Shown: one piece after another, positions 30,483 to 39,062 of the stretch | Layout: every line of letters begins with the position of its first letter | Position numbering within the stretch: the stretch's first letter is position 1 | Assembly: GCA_030153605.1 (NCBI GenBank) | Contig: JASKLO010000007.1 | Location: forward strand, 1-54,782 | Origin: Thermosipho sp. (in: thermotogales) | GTDB taxonomy: Bacteria; Thermotogota; Thermotogae; Thermotogales; Fervidobacteriaceae | Reading direction: 5' to 3' | Length of the DNA stretch: 54,782 nt | Notes under the pieces: model-generated | What the model saw: the letters and a program-made list of their open reading frames with translations, nothing else | Told to the model about the DNA's origin: nothing | Database searches by the model: none | Program-made: the position numbers and the translations under genes

Positions 30483-31264
30483 AGATTAAAGATGCATTAG
30501 AATTAGCTAGAAAAAATGGGCTTCCTGATTTGGAAGCCCATATTATTATTCGATTTATTTCTGGTAAAAGTAAAGAATTTATAATTTCTCATCCAAATTT
30601 TGAAATAGATGATGAAAAATTTTTAAAATTAATTGAAAAACGCAAAAATGGCTATCCCATTCAATATATTGTTAAAGGAAAGGAATTTTATAAAAATTGG
30701 TTTTATGTAGATGAAGGAGTTTTGATTCCACGTCAAGAAACAGAATTGCTGGTTGAAAAGGCTATAGAATTTATCGAGAAATATAATGTAAAAAAAATTG
30801 CTGAAATTGGCGTTGGAAGTGGAGCAATAATAATAAGTATATTGATAGAAACGAAAACAATAGGTTTTGGAACAGATATTTCTGATAAAGCTATTGAGAT
30901 TACAAAAATAAATGCAAAAAGGTTTAAAGTAGAAGATAGATTATTTATTAAAAAGGGGCCTTTTTTGGAACCATTTGTTGAGAATTATAATGATATAGAA
31001 TTGATAATTTCAAACCCTCCTTATGTTAGAGAAGATGCAATTTTACCGAGGGAGGTACTTTGGGAACCAAAAGAAGCTTTATATGCGGGAAAAGATGGTT
31101 TAGAATTTTACAGAAAATTCTTAAATATGTATGATTTATCTGGTAAAATTGTGTTAATGGAAATAGGTCACGATCAAGGAGATTTTTTCAGAAAATTAGG
31201 TTGGAATGTGATCAAAGATTATTCTAATAATGATAGAATTGCAATTTTTATTGACCGGAGGTGA
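30479..31264 (+). CDS. prmC: Release factor glutamine methyltransferase
   Basis: 261 residues. It methylates the Gln of the GGQ motif in release factors (prfA at 9002 here). N-terminal helical domain, SAM-binding [12 protein letters not shown], and the catalytic ISNPPYV (NPPY) motif near residue 177. ATG overlaps the preceding TGA, indicating coupling. Cytoplasmic. Confidence 0.94.
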   Translation: MKIKDALELARKNGLPDLEAHIIIRFISGKSKEFIISHPNFEIDDEKFLKLIEKRKNGYPIQYIVKGKEFYKNWFYVDEGVLIPRQETELLVEKAIEFIEKYNVKKIAEIGVGSGAIIISILIETKTIGFGTDISDKAIEITKINAKRFKVEDRLFIKKGPFLEPFVENYNDIELIISNPPYVREDAILPREVLWEPKEALYAGKDGLEFYRKFLNMYDLSGKIVLMEIGHDQGDFFRKLGWNVIKDYSNNDRIAIFIDRR

Positions 31265-31268
31265 AAGT

Positions 31269-31718
31269 ATGAAAGTTGTTTTACTTAAAGATGTACCAAA
31301 AATAGGTAAAAAAGGTGAGATTAAAAATGTTTCTGATGGTTATGCAAGAAATTATTTAATTCCCAAAAAATTGGCTTTAGTTGCTACTCCAGAAGTATTG
31401 AAAAAAATCGAAAAAGAAAAACAATTAAAAGCTGAAAAAGAAAAACAATTAAAAGAAGAAAATTTAAATTTGTTAAAACAACTTCAAAAACAATTATATA
31501 AAGTTGCTGTAAAAGCTGGAAGTAGTGGGAAATTGTTTGGAGCTTTAACTTCGGCTGATATTGCAAAAATTATTTCAGAAAAATCAGGGTATGAAATTGA
31601 CAAAAAATGGGTGATTTTAGAAAAACCTATAAAGGAATTAGGACTTTACGATATAACTTTAAAATTACCTGGAGGAGTTTCAGGAATCGTTAAACTAGAG
31701 GTAGTTCAGGAGGGTTAA
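31269..31718 (+). CDS. rplI: 50S ribosomal protein L9
   Basis: 149 residues from ATG 31269 (GGAGGTG upstream; the longer frame runs back into prmC). N-terminal domain has [20 protein letters not shown] and [13 protein letters not shown], followed by the long connecting helix rich in Lys/Glu (about 45-80) and the C-terminal RNA-binding domain. Normal length. Confidence 0.96.
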   Translation: MKVVLLKDVPKIGKKGEIKNVSDGYARNYLIPKKLALVATPEVLKKIEKEKQLKAEKEKQLKEENLNLLKQLQKQLYKVAVKAGSSGKLFGALTSADIAKIISEKSGYEIDKKWVILEKPIKELGLYDITLKLPGGVSGIVKLEVVQEG

Positions 31719-31720
31719 TA

Positions 31721-32563
31721 TTGAATATTGTCGGTTATTCAAAAGCTTTATATACAACTTGGATTTATTATTCACCAGAAAGAATATTATTTGATGCTGG
31801 TGAGTGTGTTTCTACATTGATGAATAATAAGGTTTATGCAATAAAACACATATTTTTATCACATGGTCATGTTGATCATATATCTGGATTATGGTCTTTA
31901 ATTAACACAAGAAATAATGCAATGGGAGATCGCGGTAAGGATTTGAATATTTATTATCCAAAAGGAAATAAAGGTATAGAAGAATATTTGAATTTTATTC
32001 GAAAAGTTAATTCAGATTTAAGGTTTAACTTAAAAGTATTTCCAATTGAAGATGGAGAGGAAATCATTTTGAGAAACTCTAATCAAAATAAAAAGTTTGT
32101 GAAAGCGTTTAAGGTTAAACACACTCAAAGTGAGAAAAGTTTTGGATATCATATTTTTGAAGAAAGGAAAAGATTAAAAGAAGAATTTAGAAATCTTTCA
32201 CAGGAAGATATAACCAAATTGGCAAGGACATATGGAAGTGATTATATTACAGAAAAATATAATAGCAAAATTTTGACTTTTTCTGGTGATACGTATCTTT
32301 TAAATAAAACTGAAGTAGAAGATACCGAGATACTTATTCATGAATGTACGTTTTTGAATAAAGAAGATAGAAAATATGAAAATCATGCAACTATTGAGGA
32401 TATTGTTGAACTAGTTAAAGGAACAAAAGTTAAAAAATTAATTCTTTATCATATTTCTGGAAGATATTCAAGAAAGATTGATAAAATAATCTCAGAATAT
32501 AAAAATGAAATTGGTGAAATTGAATTGTATTATGTCAAACCAGATAAAATATTCAAATTATAG
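31721..32563 (+). CDS. rnz: Ribonuclease Z (tRNA 3' endonuclease)
   Basis: 280 residues, metallo-beta-lactamase fold: HxHxDH as SHGHVDH (His48, His50, Asp52, His53), distal His in IHECTF and the ILYHISGRYS motif. It removes 3' trailers of pre-tRNA. The T. maritima enzyme is known to cleave after an encoded CCA, and all five tRNAs here encode CCA. TTG start with AGGAGG upstream. Same operon as the CCA-enzyme fusion. Confidence 0.88.
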   Translation: MNIVGYSKALYTTWIYYSPERILFDAGECVSTLMNNKVYAIKHIFLSHGHVDHISGLWSLINTRNNAMGDRGKDLNIYYPKGNKGIEEYLNFIRKVNSDLRFNLKVFPIEDGEEIILRNSNQNKKFVKAFKVKHTQSEKSFGYHIFEERKRLKEEFRNLSQEDITKLARTYGSDYITEKYNSKILTFSGDTYLLNKTEVEDTEILIHECTFLNKEDRKYENHATIEDIVELVKGTKVKKLILYHISGRYSRKIDKIISEYKNEIGEIELYYVKPDKIFKL

Positions 32564-32571
32564 GGGGATAT

Positions 32572-33753
32572 ATGAAAAGATATTTATTTTTGAGCGACTT
32601 ACATATTGGGGATGGAAGTGCAAAAGATGATTTTAAATATGATGATGCTTTTGAAAAAGCTTTTAATGATTTTTCATTATTTAATGACATAGAGTTATTT
32701 ATAGTTGGCGACGGTTTTGAATTATTAGAAACTGAAAGAGTTTCTCAGTTTGGTTTAATTGATTTTGATGAAATCGTAAAGAAATTAGATTCTGACATAA
32801 TCTTAGAAATCGAAAAGCAACATCTTAAGGTATTTAGAGCTCTTAGAAAATTCGGGAAACATAACAAGATACATTATATAGTTGGAAATCATGATTATTA
32901 TCTTTTAAAAAATTTAAAGATTCAAGAAAAATTGAAAGAATTGATACCAAATCTTGAGATAGAACCGTATTATTACGATGAAGATTTAAAAATACTGATT
33001 ATTCATGGAAATCAATTTGATCCTGTTAATAAATTTTCGGTTAATAAAAAAAGTGGAGAAATAGTTCCTCCATTAGGTGATTATATTGTTAGATACATGA
33101 TGGTAAATTTTGATAAAAAACTTGAACAATTTCTTCCTGATAATGTTATAAGTGATTATGATAATGTAAGGCCAACAATTGATTTATTCGATTGGTTTGA
33201 TTTAATAATGAAAACTCATGATTTAAGTATTGATTTACTTGAAATGTGGTTAATAGAATTTTTGAAAATGATGAGAAGTTTTGAAGCAAAGGAATGGATG
33301 AAGAGTAATTATCCATTTTTAAGTATTTTTTCTAAATTATTTTTGAATAATTTTGGTGGAATTAAACTTGGTGAATTTTTAGTTAGATTAATCATGAATA
33401 TTAGAAGTTTAAAAAATACTGATTATTTAATGAAAAAAGCTAATAAAATACTTTCTGGGAACTTAGATATCAAAGATTACATTACAGGTTATGAATCTGA
33501 AAGGGAAATAGGAGATACAGATGGGGTAATTATGGGACATATTCATAGAAACAACTTTAAAATTTTTAACTTTGGAAATAAACCCAAGTATTATATAAAC
33601 TGTGGTTCATGGAAACCAGTTGTTGAAAAATTGAAAAAAGGTGTTTTTCAAAGAAAAAATGAATTATTTTATGCGCTTCTTACATTTGATGGAGATATTG
33701 AAATTACAACCGCCACAATTAATAGTTTAAGAAGGCGGGAAGTGATAATTTGA
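32572..33753 (+). CDS. Calcineurin-like metallophosphoesterase
   Basis: 393 residues with the dimetal motifs SDLHIGD (8-14), VGDGFELLE, VGNHDYY, IIHGNQFDP and GHIHRNNF, in the family order. A long helical insertion separates the IIHG and GHIH motifs. The GDxND motif is GDGFE here, a variation also seen in some subfamilies. Substrate unknown; LpxH-like lipid pyrophosphatases and nucleotide phosphodiesterases are options. Its TGA overlaps the TTG start of the next gene. Confidence 0.82.
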   Translation: MKRYLFLSDLHIGDGSAKDDFKYDDAFEKAFNDFSLFNDIELFIVGDGFELLETERVSQFGLIDFDEIVKKLDSDIILEIEKQHLKVFRALRKFGKHNKIHYIVGNHDYYLLKNLKIQEKLKELIPNLEIEPYYYDEDLKILIIHGNQFDPVNKFSVNKKSGEIVPPLGDYIVRYMMVNFDKKLEQFLPDNVISDYDNVRPTIDLFDWFDLIMKTHDLSIDLLEMWLIEFLKMMRSFEAKEWMKSNYPFLSIFSKLFLNNFGGIKLGEFLVRLIMNIRSLKNTDYLMKKANKILSGNLDIKDYITGYESEREIGDTDGVIMGHIHRNNFKIFNFGNKPKYYINCGSWKPVVEKLKKGVFQRKNELFYALLTFDGDIEITTATINSLRRREVII

Positions 33754-36344
33754 AAGTTGTTACCACTCATAAAAATCCGGATTTTGACGGTTTCGCTGCT
33801 GCTTATGCATTTAAAAAATTGAATCAAGATTTTGAAATTGTTGTTAGTGGTAAACTTCAAAAAAATCTCGAGGAGTATTTAAGACTTTTTGAATTTGAAT
33901 ATTTAAAAGAAAATGAATTTAATGATAATATAGAAAAATTGGTTATTGTTGATAATTCTTCTATTGAAAGAGTAGGGGAAAATATTTTAAAGCATTCAAA
34001 AAAAGCAGATATTGTAGTTTATGATCATCATCCAGACATTAAAGTTTCAAGTGAAAAATTGAAAATAAATAATTATAAGATAGGTGCAATTACTTCTTTA
34101 TTTGTTAATGAGATTTCTAAAAGGAATATTTCTTTAACTCCAGAAGAAGCTACTTTACTTGCAATTGCGATCTATGAAGATACTGGAAACTTCTTGTATA
34201 ATACTACAACTCCTGATGACCTTTTAGCGGCTAAATTTTTACTAGAAAAAGGAGCAAATTTAGATGTAATTCATGAGTTTACAACTCTTGAATTGAATGC
34301 AGAACAAAATAGTTTGTTAAGAGAATTACAAGAAAATTTAGAAAGTTTATATATTAATGATTATGAAATACTGGTTTGCAAAGCTGAAATTGAAAAATTC
34401 ATAGGTGGATTGAACGTTATTACAAGTAAACTTTGGGATTTTTTAAATGCAGATACTTTAATTGTTGTTACACGAATGGGCAGAAAAACTTATATAGTTG
34501 GAAGAACAAGAAATCCGGATGTAAATTTAAGAAAATTAGTGGAGTTTTTTAATGGTTCGGGGCATGACAGAGCAGTATCGGCTTCAATTGAAAATGTTTC
34601 AGTTGATGAAGTTGTATATAAATTAAAAGGAAAACTTCCTGAATGTATTACTCCTTCTCTAAGAGCAAAAGATATAATGTCTTATCCAGTTCGAACGATT
34701 TTAGCTGATGAGACAATTAAAAAGGCATATGAAATTATGCAAATTACTGGACATGGTGGATTGCCAGTTGTTGAAAAAAATAGACTAGTAGGAATTGTAA
34801 CAAGAAAAGCTGTAGATAAAGCAGTAAAACACAATTTGGAAAATAGGCCTGTTAAGTCTATAATGAATACAAAATTAATAACAGTTAATGAAGATGATTC
34901 AATACAAAAAATAAGAGAAATTATGCTTGAAAATGATATAGGAAGAATTCCTGTGTTAGATAAAAATAATATTCTTGTTGGAATTATTACACGATCTGAT
35001 CTTCTAAGGGCTTCAAACTCTGGAGGAAGAGTTAGATTTGTTCCTAAGAAAGAAGATACAGAAGATATTAGGCAAATCATGTTAGAACGTTTGCCTAGAA
35101 AACTAATAAATCTATTGAGATTACTTGGTGAATATGGCGAAGAATTAAACATGCCAGTTTATGTTGTTGGAGGTTTTGTTAGAGATCTTTTATTAGGAAT
35201 AGAAAATTTTGATGTTGATATTGTTGTTGAAGGTGATGGACTTGAGTATGCAAAATATGTGAAAGATCAGTTAAATGCAAAAATGGTTTCCTATGAGAAA
35301 TTTCTTACTGCTTCGATCTTTTTTAAAGATGGTTATAGAATTGATATAGCTACTGCTAGAACAGAGTATTATGAACGCCCTGCGGAATTACCTGTAGTTG
35401 ATATAAGTACAATAAAAAAAGATCTTTATAGACGAGATTTTACAATTAATGCAATGGCTATAAAACTAAATTTTGGGAATTTTGGAACATTATATGACTT
35501 TTTTGGTTCAAGAAACGATTTAAAAAATGGTGTTATACGTGTTCTTCACAAATTGAGTTTTGTAGAAGATCCTACAAGAATAATAAGAGCAGTACGTTTT
35601 GAACAAAGATTTGGATTTAGAATTGAAGACGAAACATTAGAGTTACTTCAAAAGACTCTTGAAGAGGGTTATCTAGAGAAAGTTACAGGTCAAAGAATAA
35701 GGCAAGAATTGGAAAAAATTTTAGAAGAGAAGAATCCTTTAAAAGCAATTAAAAGACTTGCACAGTTGAATATTTTGAATCATATTTTTCCAAAAACTTA
35801 CTATACAAAAATTATGGAAGATAAATTGGAAAGGTTGTTTGATTTTTTGCCGTTTTTGGAAGAAATATATGGAAAAATAAATAAATTTTATTGCGTTTTA
35901 AGAATTTTACTTGAGTTTTATGATGAACCTACATTGAAAAAAGTTGCAGCTAAATATGGAATATCGAAAAAATTTATTGATGATTTAAAAACTACTGAAA
36001 AAAGAATTTCTTTGATAAAAAAATTGATTGAAGAGGAAGCTAATTTTTCTGAATTATATAAAATTTTAGGTAAACCCGTTTCAGAAACAGCTGCTCATAT
36101 TGGCGCTTATTTAAATTCAAATGAACGAAAATATTTCTCTGAATATTTACAGAGAGTATTTAGTATTAAATTAGAAAAAGTATCAGGTAAAATGGTTATG
36201 GAGAAATACAATCTAAAATCAAGTCCATTAATTGGCAAAATTATGAATGAATTGTTTTGCATTAAACTTGATAATCCAGAGATAGATGAAGTTAAGGAAC
36301 TTGAAAAGTTAATAGAGAAATATAATGGAGGTGCAGATAAATGA
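33750..36344 (+). CDS. DHH-CBS-nucleotidyltransferase fusion (CCA-adding or A-adding tRNA nucleotidyltransferase)
   Basis: 864 residues. Residues 1-300: DHH/DHHA1 phosphoesterase-like domain (THKNPDFDGFAAAYAF, DHHPDIK, SGHDRA). About 310-430: two CBS domains. About 470-860: class II poly(A)-polymerase head (VVGGFVRDLLLG, FDVDIVVEGDG, RRDFTINAMAI, EDPTRIIRAVRFEQRFGF). The last part repairs or builds tRNA CCA ends. The role of the DHH and CBS parts is unproven; adenine-nucleotide sensing is plausible. In an operon with rnz. TTG start overlapping the previous stop. Confidence 0.88.
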   Translation: MKVVTTHKNPDFDGFAAAYAFKKLNQDFEIVVSGKLQKNLEEYLRLFEFEYLKENEFNDNIEKLVIVDNSSIERVGENILKHSKKADIVVYDHHPDIKVSSEKLKINNYKIGAITSLFVNEISKRNISLTPEEATLLAIAIYEDTGNFLYNTTTPDDLLAAKFLLEKGANLDVIHEFTTLELNAEQNSLLRELQENLESLYINDYEILVCKAEIEKFIGGLNVITSKLWDFLNADTLIVVTRMGRKTYIVGRTRNPDVNLRKLVEFFNGSGHDRAVSASIENVSVDEVVYKLKGKLPECITPSLRAKDIMSYPVRTILADETIKKAYEIMQITGHGGLPVVEKNRLVGIVTRKAVDKAVKHNLENRPVKSIMNTKLITVNEDDSIQKIREIMLENDIGRIPVLDKNNILVGIITRSDLLRASNSGGRVRFVPKKEDTEDIRQIMLERLPRKLINLLRLLGEYGEELNMPVYVVGGFVRDLLLGIENFDVDIVVEGDGLEYAKYVKDQLNAKMVSYEKFLTASIFFKDGYRIDIATARTEYYERPAELPVVDISTIKKDLYRRDFTINAMAIKLNFGNFGTLYDFFGSRNDLKNGVIRVLHKLSFVEDPTRIIRAVRFEQRFGFRIEDETLELLQKTLEEGYLEKVTGQRIRQELEKILEEKNPLKAIKRLAQLNILNHIFPKTYYTKIMEDKLERLFDFLPFLEEIYGKINKFYCVLRILLEFYDEPTLKKVAAKYGISKKFIDDLKTTEKRISLIKKLIEEEANFSELYKILGKPVSETAAHIGAYLNSNERKYFSEYLQRVFSIKLEKVSGKMVMEKYNLKSSPLIGKIMNELFCIKLDNPEIDEVKELEKLIEKYNGGADK

Positions 36345-37534
36345 AAAAGTTTTTATTTTTTCTTTTGATTTTAATATTTTCTAGTTTATTTTCAAACAAT
36401 TTGGATGAATTTTATAGTGTGGGTGTAATTACTTCTCTTGGAACAGGAACAGAGATTGTTTTTGAAGATGCAAAAAAATTATTAGATGAAACTTTAGAAT
36501 ACGGAAATGTTTTGTTTCTAAAAACTGCCACTGAAGCGACATGTAATGAGTATGTAAATCTTTATTTAACGTATAATTCTACTGATAATGTTTATAAAGC
36601 AACGTATGAAGATGGGGATTATTTAGTTAGTTCTATCTATTCACCTGAAGGATATAAGCTTTATAAAACTTTTCTAATGGAAATTATATATTATCCTTTG
36701 GAAAAAATAGCCTTTCATAGATTAAAAACCCTTGATTTTTCTGAATATTTAAGATTGACTTATTATCCAGGTGTAGATGAATATGGAGATTATTTTAATG
36801 GTAAATTTTTATTTATCTCTGAAAGACTAGCTGGAAACAGAAATATTGTGTTTATAGATATCCCTAATGAGCAGTTAAATATTTTACCTGTTTTTGGAAG
36901 TAGTGAATATTATCCTAAATTTTCACCAAATGGTGAAACAATAGCATTTCAAGGTTCTCTACACGGATACTGGAATATCTATATTATGCCGTTTAATGAT
37001 CCAGAATATTCGAGAAAAATTAAAAGAATTTCTGATAGTAATTTACCAGCCTATACTCCTGATTGGTATGATAATGAGAATATTGTTTATATTCAAGATA
37101 CGGATAAAAGTAATGTAATGATTAAAAAGAATATTTTATCTGGCGAAAAACAAATTATAAATACAGTTGGTACTATGGTTTTTACGCCAAAAGTTTTTAA
37201 TGGGGAAATTTACTATACATCACTCCAAGGAGCAAATTTTGGGATTTATAAAAATAAAGATGGGGAAAATTATGTTATTGAAGATACTTTTTACAATGAA
37301 CATGATCCACTTATTTTAGATGCAACACACTTAGTTTTTACTTCAAATAGGGATGGAATATATAGAATTTGGTTAAAAAATCTTAATAGTGGTTCAGTAA
37401 CTTGTTTGACGCCAGATTTAGATTATGATGTATTTTATCCAGCTTACGGAGATGGCATTTTATTCTTTTCAGTTTATAAAGATGAAGAAGAACCAGACAT
37501 TTATGCGATGAAGCTAGATTTAGATAATTTTTGA
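36341..37534 (+). CDS. Exported TolB-like beta-propeller protein
   Basis: 397 residues with a signal peptide (KKFLFFLLILIFSSLFS). Residues about 30-150 form a separate N-terminal domain; from about 155 come propeller repeats of TolB/PD40 type (SEYYPKFSPNGETIAFQG, THLVFTSNRDGIYRIW). TolB helps maintain the outer envelope, but no tolA/pal genes are seen. ATGA overlap with the preceding gene. Its stop directly abuts the stop of the convergent gene. Confidence 0.75.
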   Translation: MKKFLFFLLILIFSSLFSNNLDEFYSVGVITSLGTGTEIVFEDAKKLLDETLEYGNVLFLKTATEATCNEYVNLYLTYNSTDNVYKATYEDGDYLVSSIYSPEGYKLYKTFLMEIIYYPLEKIAFHRLKTLDFSEYLRLTYYPGVDEYGDYFNGKFLFISERLAGNRNIVFIDIPNEQLNILPVFGSSEYYPKFSPNGETIAFQGSLHGYWNIYIMPFNDPEYSRKIKRISDSNLPAYTPDWYDNENIVYIQDTDKSNVMIKKNILSGEKQIINTVGTMVFTPKVFNGEIYYTSLQGANFGIYKNKDGENYVIEDTFYNEHDPLILDATHLVFTSNRDGIYRIWLKNLNSGSVTCLTPDLDYDVFYPAYGDGILFFSVYKDEEEPDIYAMKLDLDNF

Positions 37535-38458
37535 TTATATGTCAATATCTAATATATATTTTTTGATATCAATACCCCATTCTCTAAATTTATCTTTTGA
37601 TATGATTTTGGCCTTTTTAGAAATAGCTAGATCGATAATAAATTTGTCAGCAGGTGAATAAAAATAGACATTAGGAAATTCAAATATTTGGCTATTGAAC
37701 ATGTACTTAGCATTTTTATCAAATACAATGTAAAAAGGAAAGTACAATTTATTCAAATTTGAAAGTTTATTTAACACTTTTTCAATATTTTTTACTGATG
37801 GTGGAATTGACCAATGTAAAATATTACTACCGTCAAGAATAACTTCTGAAACTGGTTTTGAAAATAAAGCTTTTTCAATATATTTATTTACATATATATT
37901 TTCCTTAATTTTTACCTTTGAAATTGGATCCAATTCATAAATTAATTCGTTAAGCCAAGTGATTTTTTCAAAGTCATATATTTTCAAGGTGTTTATTTCT
38001 TTAATAATGTCAGATAAAAATTTGTTTTCAAATTTTTTGTAAGTATCTAAAGCATATAATTGTAAGAAGTCTTCAAAGCCATGTTTTTTTAAGCGATAAA
38101 CTTCAGATTGAATAAATTTTTTGTTATAATCTTTTTGAAAATCAGGAAATGGAAATTTTTTTGGATTTGCCCAGAAAAGAATTTCCCCAATTTCATTTGG
38201 ATTTATACCTATTTCTTTAAAAGCTATTAATCTATTTTTAAGTGCACCTTCGCCGTTTAAAAGATTTGATGTATACATAGCAAACAGAGTAATATCGATT
38301 TTTTTAAGTTTATCTTTTAAATTGCCTTCTAAATTATTAATCAAGATTTTATAATTATTTTTGTTCAAAGAATTAATTTTTTTTAGAATAGCGTATATAA
38401 CACTTCTTTTTCTTTTTAATTCATGATATCTATCTAGAAATTCAGGATCATAAATCAT
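37535..38458 (-). CDS. Putative NYN/PIN-like ribonuclease domain protein
   Basis: 307 residues. The N-terminal 190 residues are Lys-rich helical and unrecognised. The C-terminal 110 resemble NYN/Zc3h12a-type RNase domains: an opening acidic motif VILDGSN, then FYIVFDKNA, and a closing acidic pair in SPADKFIIDLA and IISKDKF. If real, these Asp residues would bind the catalytic Mg2+. Soluble, no signal. SD GGAGG and an extended -10 TGTTATAAT (38513-38508, minus strand) lie upstream. Confidence 0.6.
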   Translation of the reverse strand: MIYDPEFLDRYHELKRKRSVIYAILKKINSLNKNNYKILINNLEGNLKDKLKKIDITLFAMYTSNLLNGEGALKNRLIAFKEIGINPNEIGEILFWANPKKFPFPDFQKDYNKKFIQSEVYRLKKHGFEDFLQLYALDTYKKFENKFLSDIIKEINTLKIYDFEKITWLNELIYELDPISKVKIKENIYVNKYIEKALFSKPVSEVILDGSNILHWSIPPSVKNIEKVLNKLSNLNKLYFPFYIVFDKNAKYMFNSQIFEFPNVYFYSPADKFIIDLAISKKAKIISKDKFREWGIDIKKYILDIDI

Positions 38459-38583
38459 TTAAAGACCTCCATAATTAAGTATGTTAAAGAATAATAAGCT
38501 GTGAATAATTATAACATAGAGAGCTTTTTAATTTTTAACTTCTTATTTTTTTAGTTGTCAGTGAAAAGTAACAAATTAAATGC

Positions 38584-38611
38584 TTGACAAACGTAAGAAT
38601 TCTGATATTAT
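38584..38611 (+). promoter_or_regulatory. Promoter of the tRNA-Glu/Val/Phe cluster
   Basis: Consensus -35 TTGACA (38584-38589), 16-nt spacer, extended -10 TGA-TATTAT (38606-38611), about 25 nt before tRNA-Glu. Divergent from the NYN-domain gene promoter at 38508-38513. Confidence 0.8.
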
Positions 38612-38636
38612 AGTAAATGGTTTCTCAATTATTTAG

Positions 38637-38712
38637 GCCCCCATCGTCTAGCGGTCTAGGACACTGGCCTTTCAAGCCAGAGGCACGGGTTCGAATCCCG
38701 TTGGGGGCGCCA
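38637..38712 (+). tRNA. tRNA-Glu (anticodon UUC)
   Basis: 76 nt; acceptor GCCCCCA/TGGGGGC, discriminator G, encoded CCA. Anticodon stem CTGGC/GCCAG with loop CTTTCAA gives UUC. T-loop GGTTCGAATCC is normal. Confidence 0.97.
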
Positions 38713-38721
38713 AATAAGGAA

Positions 38722-38796
38722 GGGCGCGTAGCTCAGAGGGAGAGCGCATGCCTTACAAGCATGAGGTCGTAGGTTCAAGTCCTACCGCGCCCACCA
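38722..38796 (+). tRNA. tRNA-Val (anticodon UAC)
   Basis: 75 nt; acceptor GGGCGCG/CGCGCCC, discriminator A, encoded CCA. Anticodon stem CATGC/GCATG with loop CTTACAA gives UAC. 9 nt after tRNA-Glu. Confidence 0.97.
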
Positions 38797-38810
38797 AGAG
38801 ATTTAACGGT

Positions 38811-38886
38811 GGCGAGGTAGCTCAGTTGGTAGAGCAGTGGACTGAAAATCCACGTGTCGACGGTTCGATTCCGTCCCTCGCCACCA
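38811..38886 (+). tRNA. tRNA-Phe (anticodon GAA)
   Basis: 76 nt; acceptor GGCGAGG/CCTCGCC, discriminator A, encoded CCA. Anticodon stem GTGGA/TCCAC with loop CTGAAAA gives GAA. A T-run follows immediately. Confidence 0.97.
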
Positions 38887-38934
38887 GTTTTTTTTAGGAA
38901 GAAAAGGTATATCAAAAAACTTAAGAATAAAAAT

Positions 38935-38970
38935 AATAAATGCTCCCCTTTAAGGAAGCATTTATTTTAA
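38935..38970 (+). terminator. Terminator after the tRNA cluster
   Basis: AATAAATGCT (38935-38944) pairs with AGCATTTATT (38957-38966), 12-nt loop, followed by T-rich sequence. Its A/T-rich outer stem also makes it symmetric, so it could serve transcripts from the minus strand. Confidence 0.6.
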
Positions 38971-39062
38971 TTTTGTCTGGATTCTTCTTTTTTAATTCTA
39001 GAAATATTTAAATTTGGTTTAATTTTAAAAAATGATATGAAAAGAAAAATTTTTAAATATGA

